In this document: positions 34,213-45,515 of the stretch, in pieces
Position numbering within the stretch: position 1 is the first letter of the stretch
Layout: the number at the start of each line of letters is the position of its first letter
Assembly (NCBI GenBank): GCA_977006965.1
Contig: OZ345384.1
Span: 1,116,001-1,180,000, forward strand
Direction of reading: 5' to 3'
Source: Phymatolithon calcareum
Lineage: Eukaryota > Rhodophyta > Florideophyceae > Hapalidiales
Length of the DNA stretch: 64,000 nt
The notes under the pieces: generated by a model
Seen by the model: the letters and a program-made list of their open reading frames with translations, nothing else
Told to the model about the DNA's origin: nothing
Database searches by the model: none
Position numbers and translations under genes: made by a program

Positions 34213-35660
34213 TCCGTGTTATCTGCACGTGAACGTGAAGGCATTCAGTTGACATTCTTTTCTGAATGTTGTCTTAGTGAATACATTGCTCTCATACTTC
34301 TCCAAGAAAATCTAATACACGTTTCCAATGTATTTGCTCTCTGGAGCACTTGAATACCTTCAACCATAAACGCATTCTCCCAAATGCGTATCGAATGCTG
34401 CCAGTGAGGAGGATACACCAATCGCACCCATGGAGACAATCTGTGACAAGGGGAAAAGCTGATTGCTAATGACTGGTGGAAGACTGAGTAGTAATCTATT
34501 TTGATGATATATGCTTGTTTGCATGTCCTTCTCGACTTGAAAGTGCAAACAATGGCCTTTAACACGATAAATTACAGTATCGAATTGCCTTGTGCCTTTC
34601 ATGCAGCAGAAATCTAACAGCTATAAGCACGAATTGCGCACATACAATTGGAAACCATAGTTTAATGACACTGTTCATGAAATCAGCTCCAAGAGAGAGT
34701 GGCCAAACAATTAGAGTGCAGGACTGCTCCATCACAGGAGAATAACTGATCCATATCGCGCCCGAGAGTAAAGACGGCATTTGGGGTGCAGAAAGAGGAC
34801 AAAGCGCTCGTATAACTAAAGCACATCAAGTCGGGCAGCGAGAACCATATCGACCTTCGAATCAACAACTCATCAAACTTTCTCAGGGCACAGCAAATTT
34901 GTTCTTAGAGCCATAATTTAGCTCGACGGAGTATCTTCTCCGATTCACAGACCTGACGAGTAACATCCTTCGCGCACAGGACGCTCTAGAGAGCAACCTG
35001 TTCTCAAGAATGGTCGGCACCTGGTGCATGAATATGCCGTCCCGCTTTCGAGAAATATGCCGCTTGGAGTCCATTCAACTACGCCAAGCGCATTTGAGCT
35101 CTACGTTCATAACAGCTTAGAAGCTTCGAAGAAAACAGGCACTTGAGCTTCCCAAAGGCACAACACGACTAGCAATATTGAACGCAACAAACGATGTGGT
35201 TGACAAAGCTCTTCTCTGCACCTCTACAGTGGTATTTGCGCGCATCCTAGATACTACGATAAATGTAAACGCAAGAACGCAGAAGAACGCAAAGGAAGAT
35301 TGGGATGCACGTCTCCCTCCTAAAGCCGCTGGATGGGAGGGCCGGTGCCCTCCTCAGCCCATCAAGAACGAACTACCGCCATTTTTCACCCTGCAAAAGC
35401 AAATCACAGGCTTCTTTGCATGCATGGTTTTTTCATCGCTTCCCATACCCCTGGCAAGAGCAAATAAGAAACGAAGATTCGGAACTCGATCTCTCACAGA
35501 TATTTCAAACATAATGCCCAAGCAACGACGTTCCAAGAATCAAAAAGAGATGCTGAAAATGGCAGTTGATAATGTCCAAAGAAATTGTCCAAAGTGAACT
35601 ACTTAAATGAAAACGTAAGCAAAGGATTGTAGAGCAACAAATAGACTCTTAGATACAATG
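34213..35660. repeat. Copy B counterpart of 15480-16929
   Basis: The match with the copy A segment is close and colinear, including the broken minus-strand frames around 34245-35074 and the plus-strand frame 35178-35597 (139 codons), which is longer here because copy A has an early stop at 16570. The product is not recognised. It runs into AATG and the LTR at 35661. Confidence 0.6.
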
Positions 35661-36300
35661 TGTAACTCCTAGCAATTTACACACAACGGAATCGCAGCAG
35701 TGGAGTCCTTGGATATTGCTCGGACTCTGGGACCCGAAAATAGAAATTACAAATTACCGAGCGCAGTCTATATTTGTTCGTACTCCCGCCTGGGATCCTG
35801 TCCGCGCGTGTCTCGCCAGCGATAAATTGGGCACCAGAATGGTTACCCCCTTCCCGCATGGGAAGGTGCACTCAAGCTTTTATTTTTAGCCATCGCAGAT
35901 CCAACTGTTGAAGGACAGCTCTGTATTAGCGGCGTCGGCCGGAATCTAGGCTAAGCTAATTACCGTTTGTCAATAGCCATGAATGCAATGAAATTGAAAT
36001 ACAAGAAACAGCGGGAACAAAACAAACCATACTACTACACAAGTTGACAGAAAAATCGGGAAAGGAATCTCCCCGACGGAAGATGATCTTCGTAACTCGG
36101 GGTATGCAAGATTGGTCGCTAACACAAGGGGCAAGGCATGTTGATGATTCCAGACCGAGGAGCTGGGCGGATTGGGAATAACGGCCGTTGTGGCCGAGCG
36201 CTGCCGCTCCCGCTAGCCGGTGATGCATGAACTCCGCCACGCCAACCGTGTCCCCGTTCTGTCTTGATTTCTTAGGCGCGGATGTGTACCGACGTGAACA
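35661..36300 (-). mobile_element. LTR portion adjoining the gypsy element
   Basis: This 640-bp segment is the counterpart of 16930-17570. At 36301 it changes abruptly to the gypsy 3' region; on the minus strand the junction reads as a G-tract (ATGGGGGGC) followed by TGTTCACG, as expected for a polypurine tract and the start of a 3' LTR. The final 233 bp present in copy A are missing. The same insertion site (AATG) is shared with copy A, so the LTR predates the duplication. Confidence 0.65.
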
Positions 36301-36383
36301 GCCCCCCATAGCCATCAAAACTAGGAGAAAACGAGGCACAGGTGGATGATTGGTGGTTACGCATTAGCGGCGATTCGTTTCTG

Positions 36384-39300
36384 TCACGTCGTACCGTTGG
36401 CCCGAATCTCATCAATGAACTCGTGTACAAGAACTGGTACGTCTTCCCGCATTGTCTCGAGTAATTCCCATCCAGCGTCTTCGTCATCAAATCCCTTCCA
36501 CTTGACTAACAGCTGCAAGTCTCCATTATGAGCACGAATATCTTGGAATTCATTTACAACGCAGAATTCATTCTCTTGAAAGGCAAGTTGTGCAAGACAA
36601 TCTTCGGTGACGTGGAAGTCTTTGTTGCGGAAGAACTTAAGGCGTGTTCCGTGGACTTCGGATCGCTTTCCCGAACGGAAGTGTTCCACCTCGAAAAGAA
36701 AATAGGATTGAACTTTCGTTACACGATACGGACCGGTCCAGCGAAGCGACAACTTTCGGCCAAGTTTCTTCTGCGGCAACCCTCGCAGTACATAATCGCC
36801 CACAGCAAAGTTACATTCTCGAACGTGTGTGCAGGCATTGTGCGTCTTTATGCGATTCGAGTGAGTCTTTTAGACGAGGCCGGAAACTTGTTTGTGAATC
36901 CCGTCCATGGCCTGCAACACGATGCCGACATTCATGACTTGGCGTGCTCTCGTTTCTTCGATCGTACATATTTATATGGTCTCTCCGACCCGTGTCTTGA
37001 CTATGTTAAGCGGACTGTCAGCTGGGAGCGATGTGAATGCGGTAAGTGGACAACGGTTTCCAAGTCTCGATAATGAAGTGTTGTTGAGGATAGATTGCAC
37101 CGCCGATACTACGGAAGGCCACGAAGTAAATGGCAACTGCATTTCTGACATGAGTGCCTTCATGGCTCTGACCAACTCTCTGCATACCTCCACAGTCCCA
37201 TTAGTCCATGGGCAGTAAGCCAAAGTGAAGTGATGCTGACCTGGGATCTTTTCACGCAGGGTTTGTACGACTTCGTTCTTGAAATGGGATCCCCGGTCGG
37301 AAACCCAATTTGGTACGGTGCCGAAAGCGGCAAACCACTTCGAGAGAGAATCATTGGTTGCGTCTGCATCGGCGTGCTCGTGAGGAACGAGCCAAACATA
37401 TGAACTGAAGTCGTCCTTAAGAGCATCTCCACCGGTGGGCCCCAGCCCAACGGAATTGAAATATTCTATTGGCTGAGAGTTTAATCCAGAAACCCCGCCC
37501 AAATGTTGGGTTGGGGGGCGTCCCCAATCAAAGCAGTCTCGCCCACCGGTGAATACCCCAACCGGGGAAACATATCATAGCTTCCCAAAAATTATCGTTC
37601 TCGATACTGCAAGCACTGTAGTGCACAGACGCATCGTGGCCTGCCATCTTGCCAAACATCATCTTCACCCTGATCAGGTCATTTTGTGGACCAAGCTCCT
37701 CTTCAAGAAGAACACACTGGCGCGCGTATACACGCCCCATCCATGGCTCTCGCGCCTCTACGCCTCTTGGCACGGTCCCTTGCGCAAAGAGTCCAGATCG
37801 AAAAGAAAGGCGGCCCTTCTCTCCAGGTACGATTTATCCATTCCTTTTCGAATTCGCTCTCTACAATCAACAAACCCTCCAACTCACTGTAGCAGCCTAC
37901 TTACAGACAAACCTCCATTATCATCTTCATGTGCAGCGGTATCGCTCGATCCAGACTCGACCAAGGCACGACTTACCGAGCGGGTGACTGGTGTGTTTGA
38001 CGATCCATCCCCACGCCCTTGGGAGAAAGAAGAAAGGGCACGCTGACAGCCGGAATATGGAAAGAGCTTCGAATATTCTGCGACTGCAGGTGGTTTGCCA
38101 GAGTTCATGGATACTGATAGTACTGCAGTGCTGTCTCAAATTAACTTTGCGGAAGGACAAGCCACTCCCTTCCAGCAGATTCTACATGACGTGCATGTTA
38201 GTGAAGATATCAAAAGCATTGAAAAACACAATGAAATTCTAGCTGCACACGTAGCTAATCTATCTAGTAGCATCCAGAAAACAAGGAGATATTTTCCAAG
38301 TCGAAGAGCCGAGGTCGACCATTTGCGCTGACATTTCTGCTGAATTCCGAATTGTTGGCGCAAGCGAATCGGATCTCCCATATTGTTCTTGTCTCACGAG
38401 CATCTGGATGGAAGAGCTTGGAATACATAAACTCAGGGAAGCTGCAGTCCTCAGTGAGGATTGCAGCCTCACGAGTACTCCTCAGTGCAGCAGCTCGCAT
38501 AGGAAAGAGTGCAGTGGCAATGTGTGTTGGTGCGCGATGCTCAAAGAAATGGCATCGCCCTCGCTTGTCGGTGTACTACTGGGGGGACTTCATGAAAGAA
38601 AAATATTTGTTTCATACACTTGGGCCCAAGAAAATGATGCAGATCTTTCAGACATCAAAAGTCGGCTTTGTATGAGGCACCAGTAAGTGTAATGCTATCA
38701 TAGTTGGGATAGCCCCAAATTTCGACCCCAAAGGCGGCGCATTTGGGTCATATAAATAGTCTGACCAACCTATTCTTATTTCTTGGGGCCCCGGTGCGGT
38801 AGATTTCATGGCCCAAACCCTAACCGTCACGTTGGGGATGCAAATTGGGTCCCCTGTGGAGGTGCTCTAAGGACAAGGATGTATCTATGCCCGGCGGAGC
38901 TTTTTCCAATGTAGCAAAAATCGAAATGGATGAGCTTGTTCGGCTTTTCTGCGTGCAGCGCGTGTCCAAGAGGCCGTGGGACGACATCCCCAGTGGATGT
39001 GCACAAACAGTGAATGCATGATTGACAAAACGTCTTGATTTCACTCACGGAACCGGCTCAGTAGAAATCACCCGTGACCGCCTTGGTTGTCGGTGCTATG
39101 CCGCGGTGACCTCCAATTCCAGAATGTGCCGCTACGAGAATTCGAATTTTGAGATCTTCGGCATCTCTCGGAATCCAAATCACTTCTTCTTTGTTCTGAA
39201 TCAATCCAGATCGCTCGGAGAAACGCTTCGGAGGTTTCTCCTTTGAATTTCTCTGGACGTCTTGTATGTCCTCGAACGTAGGCCAGTCGAACGAATTGCC

Positions 39301-40713
39301 AGCCGACGGTGAAATTGGCGCAAAAACGAGCTTGGAAAGCTTTGCTCTCTGAACTTGGTCGCGAGGTTTAGCAGCCCACCTTGTGAGCATATCAGACCAA
39401 ACGTTCCGGTTTCCTTCAGGATGCTCGATAACGTAACGGTTCGCGCTCAACTTTAGAGCCCAGCGCATCAGCTTGCTCGCAGTGTTCTGGTTTACGCTAG
39501 GGTTCTTACCGAAAGTATCTAAGATGAATACAAGGTTTGCGTTGTCGGTAAATAGGGATACCTCGTGTGCGGCTGTCAAATACTCAAGACAGCTCATCGA
39601 CTCCACGACAGCGAACACCTCTTTCTCGATAATACTCCAATTGGCGGCTGATCCGGTGAAGGAACCAGACTGGAACGATAAAGGTTCGTGATCTTGTGTC
39701 TCCAACTGCATATCCCTTTGCCAAGAGGGAACTTGAGTCAGGATTAATGCCCACTGGGTATCCGATGCGTCGGAGAACAGGCACATCGTGTAGCCTTCCT
39801 TGGGAGAAGAGATCTTGAGTGCTTCGGCTAAATGAGTTTGAATCATCTTGAAAGAAGATGAGTGGTTGTCCCCCCATAGGCCATGCAACGAAAGGTTCTT
39901 GACTGCTCGCTTGGTACGCTTTCTGACCTTCGCGTAACAATCTTCCATTTGCCGATGGAGCGGTGCGACGACTTCAGCATTGCATGGAATGCTGTTTCGC
40001 ATCCAGTTTGTCGCACATAGAAACTGCTGAAGATCTGAAGCCATCTCTGCAACACGCATGTGCATCAGAGTGTCAAGTCCACGCGGATCATAGCGGACGC
40101 CGTCTTCATCGGGAATCCGTCCACAAAACTTAGCTTCCTGTTGGAAAAACGAGACCTTCTTGGCGTGCAGCTTGAGTCCAAACTTGAGACATAGCTCGAA
40201 AAATCTTCGGATTTGTGCCAAAAGGGAAACTTCGGACTCTTCATGCATGAGAAAGTCATCCTGCCATTGCAGCCAGCATGACTGAATCTCCGAGAACACT
40301 TTTGAAGTCGACGACTGAAAGTGGTTACCCGCATATGTGCTGCCTTGCAGAGCGCAAGTAGGGGTGAATACACCGATCGGTGTCTGAAAGGACAGTGCCT
40401 CCTGCGAGTCAGGATGTAGAGGTATTTGCCAATACGCGTGGCACATGTCCAGCTTTGCGAAGAATTTGCTACCCGCCGTGGATTGCAGCAAAAACTCCAT
40501 GTCTGGCATAGCAGACGCCACAGGCATTGTCACACTATTCCGTGCCCTGAGGTCTACAGTGAAGCGGAACTTGTCCGGGCCCGTCTTGTCCACGGCAAGT
40601 GCAGGGCTTGCCCAACGAGATTGAGGGTTTCGAAAGACAGCGTTAACCTTCTCGAGGGCCTTAATGGTGGATGTTATGAAAGCTGCTTGGGGCGGTGCAT
40701 AGCGACGCTGCAT
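36384..40713 (-). pseudogene. Gypsy pol: RT, RNase H, integrase, chromodomain
   Basis: The first 551 codons (40713-39058) hold RT ('FRFTVDLRARNSVTMP', 'FFAKLDMCHAYWQIPL', with 'QWQDDF' at the active-site YxDD position) and RNase H ('CLFSDASDTQWALIL', 'IEKEVFAVVESM', 'LFTDNANLVFIL'), and start the integrase ('HSGIGGHRG'). A TGA in 'FY*AGSV' is followed in frame by 'CQSCIHCL', giving the HHCC zinc motif. The catalytic core is then split: 'HRYILVL' resumes at 'KDDFSSYVWLVP' after the Harbinger insertion, with 'SDRGSHF' and the Glu in 'NGTVEVCREL'. A further stop and frameshift near 36800-36970 precede the C-terminal part, which ends with a chromodomain-like segment ('LLVKWKGFDDEDAGWELL') at 36384. 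Chromodomains direct integration to heterochromatin in related elements. Confidence 0.85.
37421..38867. mobile_element. PIF/Harbinger-like element in gypsy integrase, TAA duplication
   Basis: Termini GAGCATCTCCACC and GGAGGTGCTC are inverted and flanked by TAA (37418-37420 and 38868-38870). Removing the element and one TAA restores the integrase reading frame exactly ('ILVL' followed by 'KDDF'). The 1447-bp interior has broken frames, including plus-strand stretches at 37649-38046 and 38095-38686, with no clear transposase or Myb domain. The ends and the 3-bp target match PIF/Harbinger elements; it is probably non-autonomous. Confidence 0.82.
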
Positions 40714-40740
40714 CGCCTGAACGTAGTTAGGATACCTATA

Positions 40741-42011
40741 TTAGTGTAGCCACTTCAGCAATCGGTATTGAAATTACCAAAGATGGAGCAATGCAACTTG
40801 CAAAGCTGCAGAATGACCCAGTCTTCGATTTCTATTGAGCATTGCAATTCATTGCAATGTCAATCCATTTTAACCTGAACTCCAGGCGCGACGCGCAGAT
40901 CGACAATGTTCATTATGGGAGATACAGCGGGGAATTTTCGAGCTGGCGTTGCCCTTTTTGTTGCCCACCCGCGCACCCACATTTTGTAGGCGTTTGTCTA
41001 TGACATTAGAGTTCTTCGGCAGTGCGGTGGTTGTCCGCGAGGATGTTCCTGCAAGTGACCGCACTGTGTCTGTGACTTCTAGCATGGAGAAGGGCAACGC
41101 AAGTCGCCGTCTCTTGGTCCTTTGGACGCCGTGAAAGCAAGTTTGCAAAAGTTACGGTTTATGGTTTCGAGTAAATGGCAGATGTTTCACAAAATCTCAT
41201 GGCAGGAAGTCCTCAAGCACCCATTGCAGCGCCAGGCTCACAAGAATCCGACGCTATACTGGGCAGAGAAGAAGACCGAAGGAGAGGAAAAGCGCGGGAG
41301 AGACGAAAATAGTGAATGACTTAAAAGAGGAAAGAGAAAGAGAGAGAGAAACAGAAAAAGGAAAGGAAGAAAGCAAAGAAGTGGTAGAAACATTCCTGTT
41401 CCGCGGTGTCAAGATGACGAGTGAAATGAATGGTAAGGCAAGCGAAAAGAAGAAAGGGATGAGTGTGACGCTAGATTCCCGCCGTACCGACTTGTAGAAC
41501 GACAAAGCAGCGGTCAGGAAGAGGTGGAAAGTTTTCGACTCCGCGTGGTCGAAGGAATGTGCCGCCAGAGATGAGCGTGTGCAATCCAAGCAATCGAGCC
41601 GGAATCAGAAAACCTCCACCTTCCTTTTCTAATCGGAAGGTGCAAACTATCTTATGTACAACTTGCAAAGCGAAAAATACAGTTCTACATGCGCATGGGA
41701 CACGTTGCCCGTGTAGCTCAACGGATCACCTGGAGAAGGCACGTAGAGTCGCGTGTTCTTATTCGGTATTCCATGTGGATCGCAATTATAGTTCGTGGCG
41801 TACAGTCACGAAAGAAAAAGCGCACACGCATATCCTTGCTGTGACTACCATGTTGTCAGGATATGGTCACTAGGCAAGTGAACGCGACACCCATCCCTAT
41901 CACATATATGTGATAGGGATGGGTGTATTATACTCAGGGGATTTTAGTGAGAAAACTGTGGTTGCCGAACTCGCCTTCTTTGCTGATGATCAACTAAACT
42001 AAGCAGTAAGT
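40741..42011. other. Unassigned intergenic stretch with a purine-rich tract
   Basis: No gene is supported. Around 40840-40860 are ATTGCAAT repeats like those at hAT ends. From about 41270 to 41380 the plus strand is almost entirely purine (GA-rich), which produces long but meaningless frames rich in Glu and Lys. The frame at 41122-41319 is probably one of these. Confidence 0.4.
41887..41926. repeat. Perfect 40-bp palindrome
   Basis: The two 20-bp halves are exact reverse complements with no spacer, centred on CATATATG. It lies just left of the LINE-B copy, is not part of an obvious terminal repeat, and could form a cruciform or mark a recent foldback. Confidence 0.85.
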
Positions 42012-42982
42012 GGGGGATATATGTTGATTTATTTTAAAAGCTCCCAAAGCCTCAAATTGAGTAACAGGGCAGCTTCTCGCTGTTTTCCATACTCATCTCT
42101 CTACTATCGTTCTAATATCTCCTTAATACGAATTTCTCTCCCTGTGAGGGCCCGAGTAAGTCTTTTACATTCATAATTCGTTTCTTGGTCCATCTTCATA
42201 GACCGTAGTATACGCTGCAACACGATAAGCTCCACCACAGCACCAGTCCCAAAGTACTTCGCCAGAAAGGATTTTCTACACAAAGGAACTCTGTTGAAAA
42301 TGACTCTCAGGCATCTCAACCGCGCAGTTCTGTCCCTTATATATAGCACTCCTGGTAGGTCGTTCGGTACGCCGATCGGGATTTAAACTGTTCGGCCCTC
42401 TTCTTCCAACAACCAGGCTTTGGCTGTTGCTTGTAGGCGTCGCTTTTTTGACACCATACCTACTTCCGCTTTTTTCAGAGCTTCGTTAAGGTGTTCCTCT
42501 TCCCCGAGATACCCAATGTCCTTTGATACGTCTTCGAGATCATCTTCTCTTCCCTGGTATTCTTCTGAAAGCTCCAGGAACTTTCTCCGTCATACCAAGC
42601 TTAAGGGGAACCTTTTAGCCTGGTGCATTCTCCTCATCTGTGGGCTGGCGAGACGGCAGAGCACTCGCATCCTCTCCCTTCGATACTCGGCATATTTTCC
42701 GAAAACGTATCTATAGAAAAGACCTTCTGCTTCTTCAATTGCCGATAGTAGTCGTTTCGTGATCGGGGTCAGGTGAATGGCATACTCCCATTTGGGGAAA
42801 ATCAAAGACTCGAAAATCCTGATGCGCATAGCTGGTTGGAGTCTAAGGAGTAAGTGGTGAAGTAGCTGACAAACGTTGAACACGTGCATACCGGACTTGA
42901 GCATAATGTCGAACTTTATGATCCGACACAAAAAGTACTCGGATATCCTCCTTGCACATGCGACGGAGACAAGCATGCGCAT
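42012..42982 (-). mobile_element. LINE-B copy: C-terminal end of a non-LTR reverse transcriptase
   Basis: Read on the minus strand, the frame from 42982 gives 'FESLIFPKWEYAIHLTPITK', like the thumb region after the RT active site in LINE proteins. It continues in broken frames to 'TARLRCLRVIFNRVPL' and ends at 42104. The 3' end 'gggagcttttaaaataaatc' recurs in the copies at 59882-60059 and 60589-60987. The N-terminus, endonuclease and RT core are missing (5' truncation near 42885-42980). Confidence 0.7.
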
Positions 42983-43219
42983 ACTTCGAGTCCTACAGCC
43001 GCGAAAGAGAGTGTGGTTCTCTTCGATGAGGATGGAGATATCCTCAATATGTACAGAACCATCCCTAACAATGTCGAGGGCGCAGGGAAATTACTGATGA
43101 ACGGTAATGAGACTGTGCTGGAACTTCCGCTAACTACCCGAGCTGTCGGTTCCTCACACGACACGGAATCCTTTGCCGCCGTTCATGTTCTTCAAGAAGT
43201 GGCAAAACGCCGATTTTGA
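42884..43219 (+). other. Open frame of 111 codons, doubtful
   Basis: The plus-strand frame overlaps the minus-strand LINE-B frame by about 100 bp. It has no recognised domain; it is mildly acidic and ends at a TGA just before the LINE-C insertion. It may be a surviving exon or chance; I cannot tell which. Confidence 0.25.
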
Positions 43220-43245
43220 GCCTGGAAGCACTATACGTTGCATAC

Positions 43246-43567
43246 CCTGGATCGCAACTTGTCAGCCTATGAACCCAAGGAAGACGACAGAGCGGCAACT
43301 GAGAAGGCATTAGATGACCTTTCGCTCTTCAGCAAAAGCATCATCGAGAGTATGCAGCATGAAGAAGACCTGTACTGAAAGAAGAAGCGACGCCTTGAAA
43401 CTGCTACGAAGAGCAATCAAAACAACCGAACACATGCTAGGGTCTCAGATAGAATGCCAGACATAAGAGTAGAGCCGCCCTAGCGAGGGCAGCACCTGAG
43501 GAAGCCCTGCCCGTTTATTCGTATGACTGCGGGGCTTTAAAAAAATTGCAATAAAAAAATAAAAAAC
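43246..43567 (+). mobile_element. LINE-C insertion, plus strand, 14-bp duplication
   Basis: The segment is flanked by ACTATACGTTGCAT on both sides (about 43232-43245 and 43568-43581). It starts in a short coding remnant ('KALDDLSLFSKSIIESM'), passes through a GC-rich hairpin region and ends in an A-rich tail after 'gcggggctttaaaaaaattg'. The same 3' end is found inverted at 43652-43936 and at 60487-61055. No reverse transcriptase is included. Confidence 0.75.
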
Positions 43568-43651
43568 TATACGTTGCATGGCCATGTTGTTCCAAAGATG
43601 CACGTGTAGAGGTTTTTGCAGCAAAGATAATATTATGAAATAGTAAAGTAC

Positions 43652-43936
43652 TTTTTTATTGCAATTTTTTTAAAGCCCCGCAGTCATACGAATATACGGG
43701 CAGGGCTTCCTCAGGTGCTGCCCTCGCTAGGGCGGCTCTACTCTTATGTCTGGCATTCTATCTGAGACCCTAGCATGTGTTCGGTTGTTTTGATTGCTCT
43801 TCGTAGCAGTTTCGAGGCGTCGCTTCTTCTTTCAGTACAGGTCTTCTTCATGCTGCATACTCTCGATGATGCTTTTGCTGAAGAGCAAAAGATCATCTAA
43901 TGCCTTCTCAGTTGCCGCTCTGTCGTCTTCCTTGAA
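43652..43936 (-). mobile_element. LINE-C insertion, minus strand, forming a 285-bp inverted repeat
   Basis: This copy is nearly identical to 43274-43558 in reverse orientation, with about 93 bp between them. Its flanks carry AATAGTAAAGTAC and AATAGTAAAGCAC, a 13-bp target duplication with one mismatch. The two insertions together make a strong inverted repeat that was produced by two events, not by inversion. Confidence 0.75.
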
Positions 43937-44450
43937 AATAGTAAAGCACTGTAGAGGTCTGTGTAATTTGTTCCAATGAGATCGTCATTTGACTTTTAGA
44001 TCTGCTATGCGTTTACAACAATAATACTGCCCCGTCCCGTCCGTCGTAGCATTTCGCATTGCAAAGTCTGTTTGACTTGTTGACACAATGCTGCTATTGT
44101 GACTGAAATCTTAAAAGATCTCTCCTACGCGCTAACTTCTTGGCAGGGAGGTCTTATCTTTCCAAAAGTGCACATGTAGCCTTATGCAGCAGTATGATCA
44201 GGGGTCGTGCGCAATCCATTGCTATTGCAATTAATTGCAATTCGTATCAATTCGACCCAAATTGGGTTCTGATGAAGAATTGCAATTCGAATTGCTGGTA
44301 GGTAGGTTGTACGAAAGTGTATAGTTCAGCAAGAGCAGAGTTGTCGGAAATAACGATCACTTCAAATGTATCATGCGTAGTACGTGGTAATTGGTTGTCG
44401 GTAGCATCTAATTTTATTATATAACTTGGGCCAGTATAAGCGTTCACCGG

Positions 44451-44520
44451 GGGAGCACTGCACCATTTTGGCCCAAATCAACTAAATAACTATCGGGCCA
44501 AAATGTTGCCATGCTCCCCT
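44451..44520. repeat. Small foldback element inside the hAT
   Basis: A sequence starting GGGGGAGCA and containing CATTTTGGCCC is followed after about 20 bp by GGGCCAAAATG and TGCTCCCC, so about 26 bp on each side pair imperfectly. It has the size and form of a very small MITE. No clear target duplication was found. Confidence 0.55.
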
Positions 44521-44570
44521 AGTGTTAGGTACGTAAAATTCTACGTACTGTATACAGTTACAACGTTCCT

Positions 44571-44769
44571 GAATTCAACCATCCATGTGATCGTTCAACG
44601 TAAGCGAAGGATTGTAGCGCAACGAAAAGTCTCTCAGGTGCAATGATAATTGACTAAGGGAGCTTCAATAAAACAGAAATCCATCCATCCATCCATGTGA
44701 TCGTTCTGTTGTAGTGGTCTGCGTATCATAGACCACTACAACAGAACGATCACATGGATGGTTGAATTC
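44571..44769. repeat. Long hairpin (40-bp arms) interrupted in its left arm
   Basis: The right arm 44730-44769 is the exact complement of 44571-44596 joined to 44707-44720, with the 9-bp loop 44721-44729. The left arm is split by the retroelement fragment at 44597-44690 and its target duplication (44691-44706). Before that insertion the structure was a perfect 40-bp hairpin. Confidence 0.85.
44597..44690 (+). mobile_element. Short 3'-end retroelement insertion with (ATCC)n tail
   Basis: The first ~85 bp equal the joined flanks of the LTR insertion in copy A (16881-16929 plus 17808-17845). They end in ATCC repeats and are flanked by the 16-bp ATCCATGTGATCGTTC (44581-44596 and 44691-44706). 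It is a severely 5'-truncated non-LTR retroelement and also the empty site for the 16930-17803 LTR. Confidence 0.8.
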
Positions 44770-44924
44770 ATTCATCCGTTCAAGTATAACGGTATGGGTG
44801 TCTAGAGTGCCGTTTCTGAAAAGACAGATAGAAGAGCCAATATAAAAAGTGAAGTCGTACATTTATCCAAAGCACACTACCAGACCCACTCGACAACACC
44901 TAAACAAATTTCGCTCTTCCAATC

Positions 44925-45515
44925 ATGGTACTACCTATTCCGAAACCGAAGCCGAAACAAGTTGTACAGCAGCTAATGCAACTCCTTCGCGAACAGCCTC
45001 GAGATATCCATTCACGTCAATCAGGTCGAACAAGACGAAATGTGATGTTTTGCGTCTACCTCTGTCCCAAGGGCGATCAATGCACTGAAGGAAGCGAATT
45101 TTGTTTCGAGAAGGGTACTGGTTTTTCGAATCCGTACAATCACCTGAAGCGTTGCATCGGTGGTGGCCGTGAGGATCATCTTCTGGAAGTGTACCATGCT
45201 ACGAGAGATCGTAATCTGCGCTCCGGAACTTCATTCAGTTTCAAGACCCCTATTGTCATGAAGCTCACCGAACGTGAGAAGGTGATGGATAGCTATCTGC
45301 AACTCATCATATTCATGTCATTGCCGATCAGTTTCGTCACCGACGGAGAAGTTCGTGCACTCTCGAAGCACGACCAAGTCTTTTGCACGAATACGTTTAA
45401 AAAGGTACTGTTTGCGCTAGTGGAACTCGTTGAACGGCGTATCTCTGGAGAACTGAAAGAAACTAGGGGTGCGCTTATGCCTAGGAGAAGAGGCATGAAT
45501 AAACAATTAACTTGA
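44925..45515 (+). pseudogene. N-terminal hAT transposase fragment, 196 codons
   Basis: The open frame contains 'MFCVYLCPKGDQCTEG' and 'GFSNPYNHLKRCIGG', a Cys/His zinc-finger-like unit that in hAT enzymes binds the terminal repeats, then a helical region ('KVMDSYLQLIIFMSLPISFV') and ends shortly after 'LKETRGALM', just where the first catalytic Asp would follow in the full-length relative (31224-33073). The catalytic and dimerisation parts are missing. A DNA-binding-only product could compete for transposon ends (inference), but nothing shows that it is expressed. Confidence 0.65.

Larger units (their letters stand above)
36301..40740 (-). mobile_element. Ty3/gypsy chromovirus, 5' truncated and decayed
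   Basis: On the minus strand the order is reverse transcriptase, RNase H, integrase and chromodomain, which is the gypsy order. Gag, protease, the primer-binding site and the 5' LTR are absent; homology stops near 40720. A PIF/Harbinger element (37421-38867) splits the integrase. Stops and frameshifts in pol show that it is inactive. Confidence 0.85.

Noticed and set aside
41270-41500. Glu/Lys-rich frames
   Set aside because: They result from a purine-rich tract and have no conserved features.
41705-41740. tRNA-like phrase 'gtgtagctcaacggat'
   Set aside because: The rest of a cloverleaf (anticodon and TPsiC arms at the right spacing) is not present.
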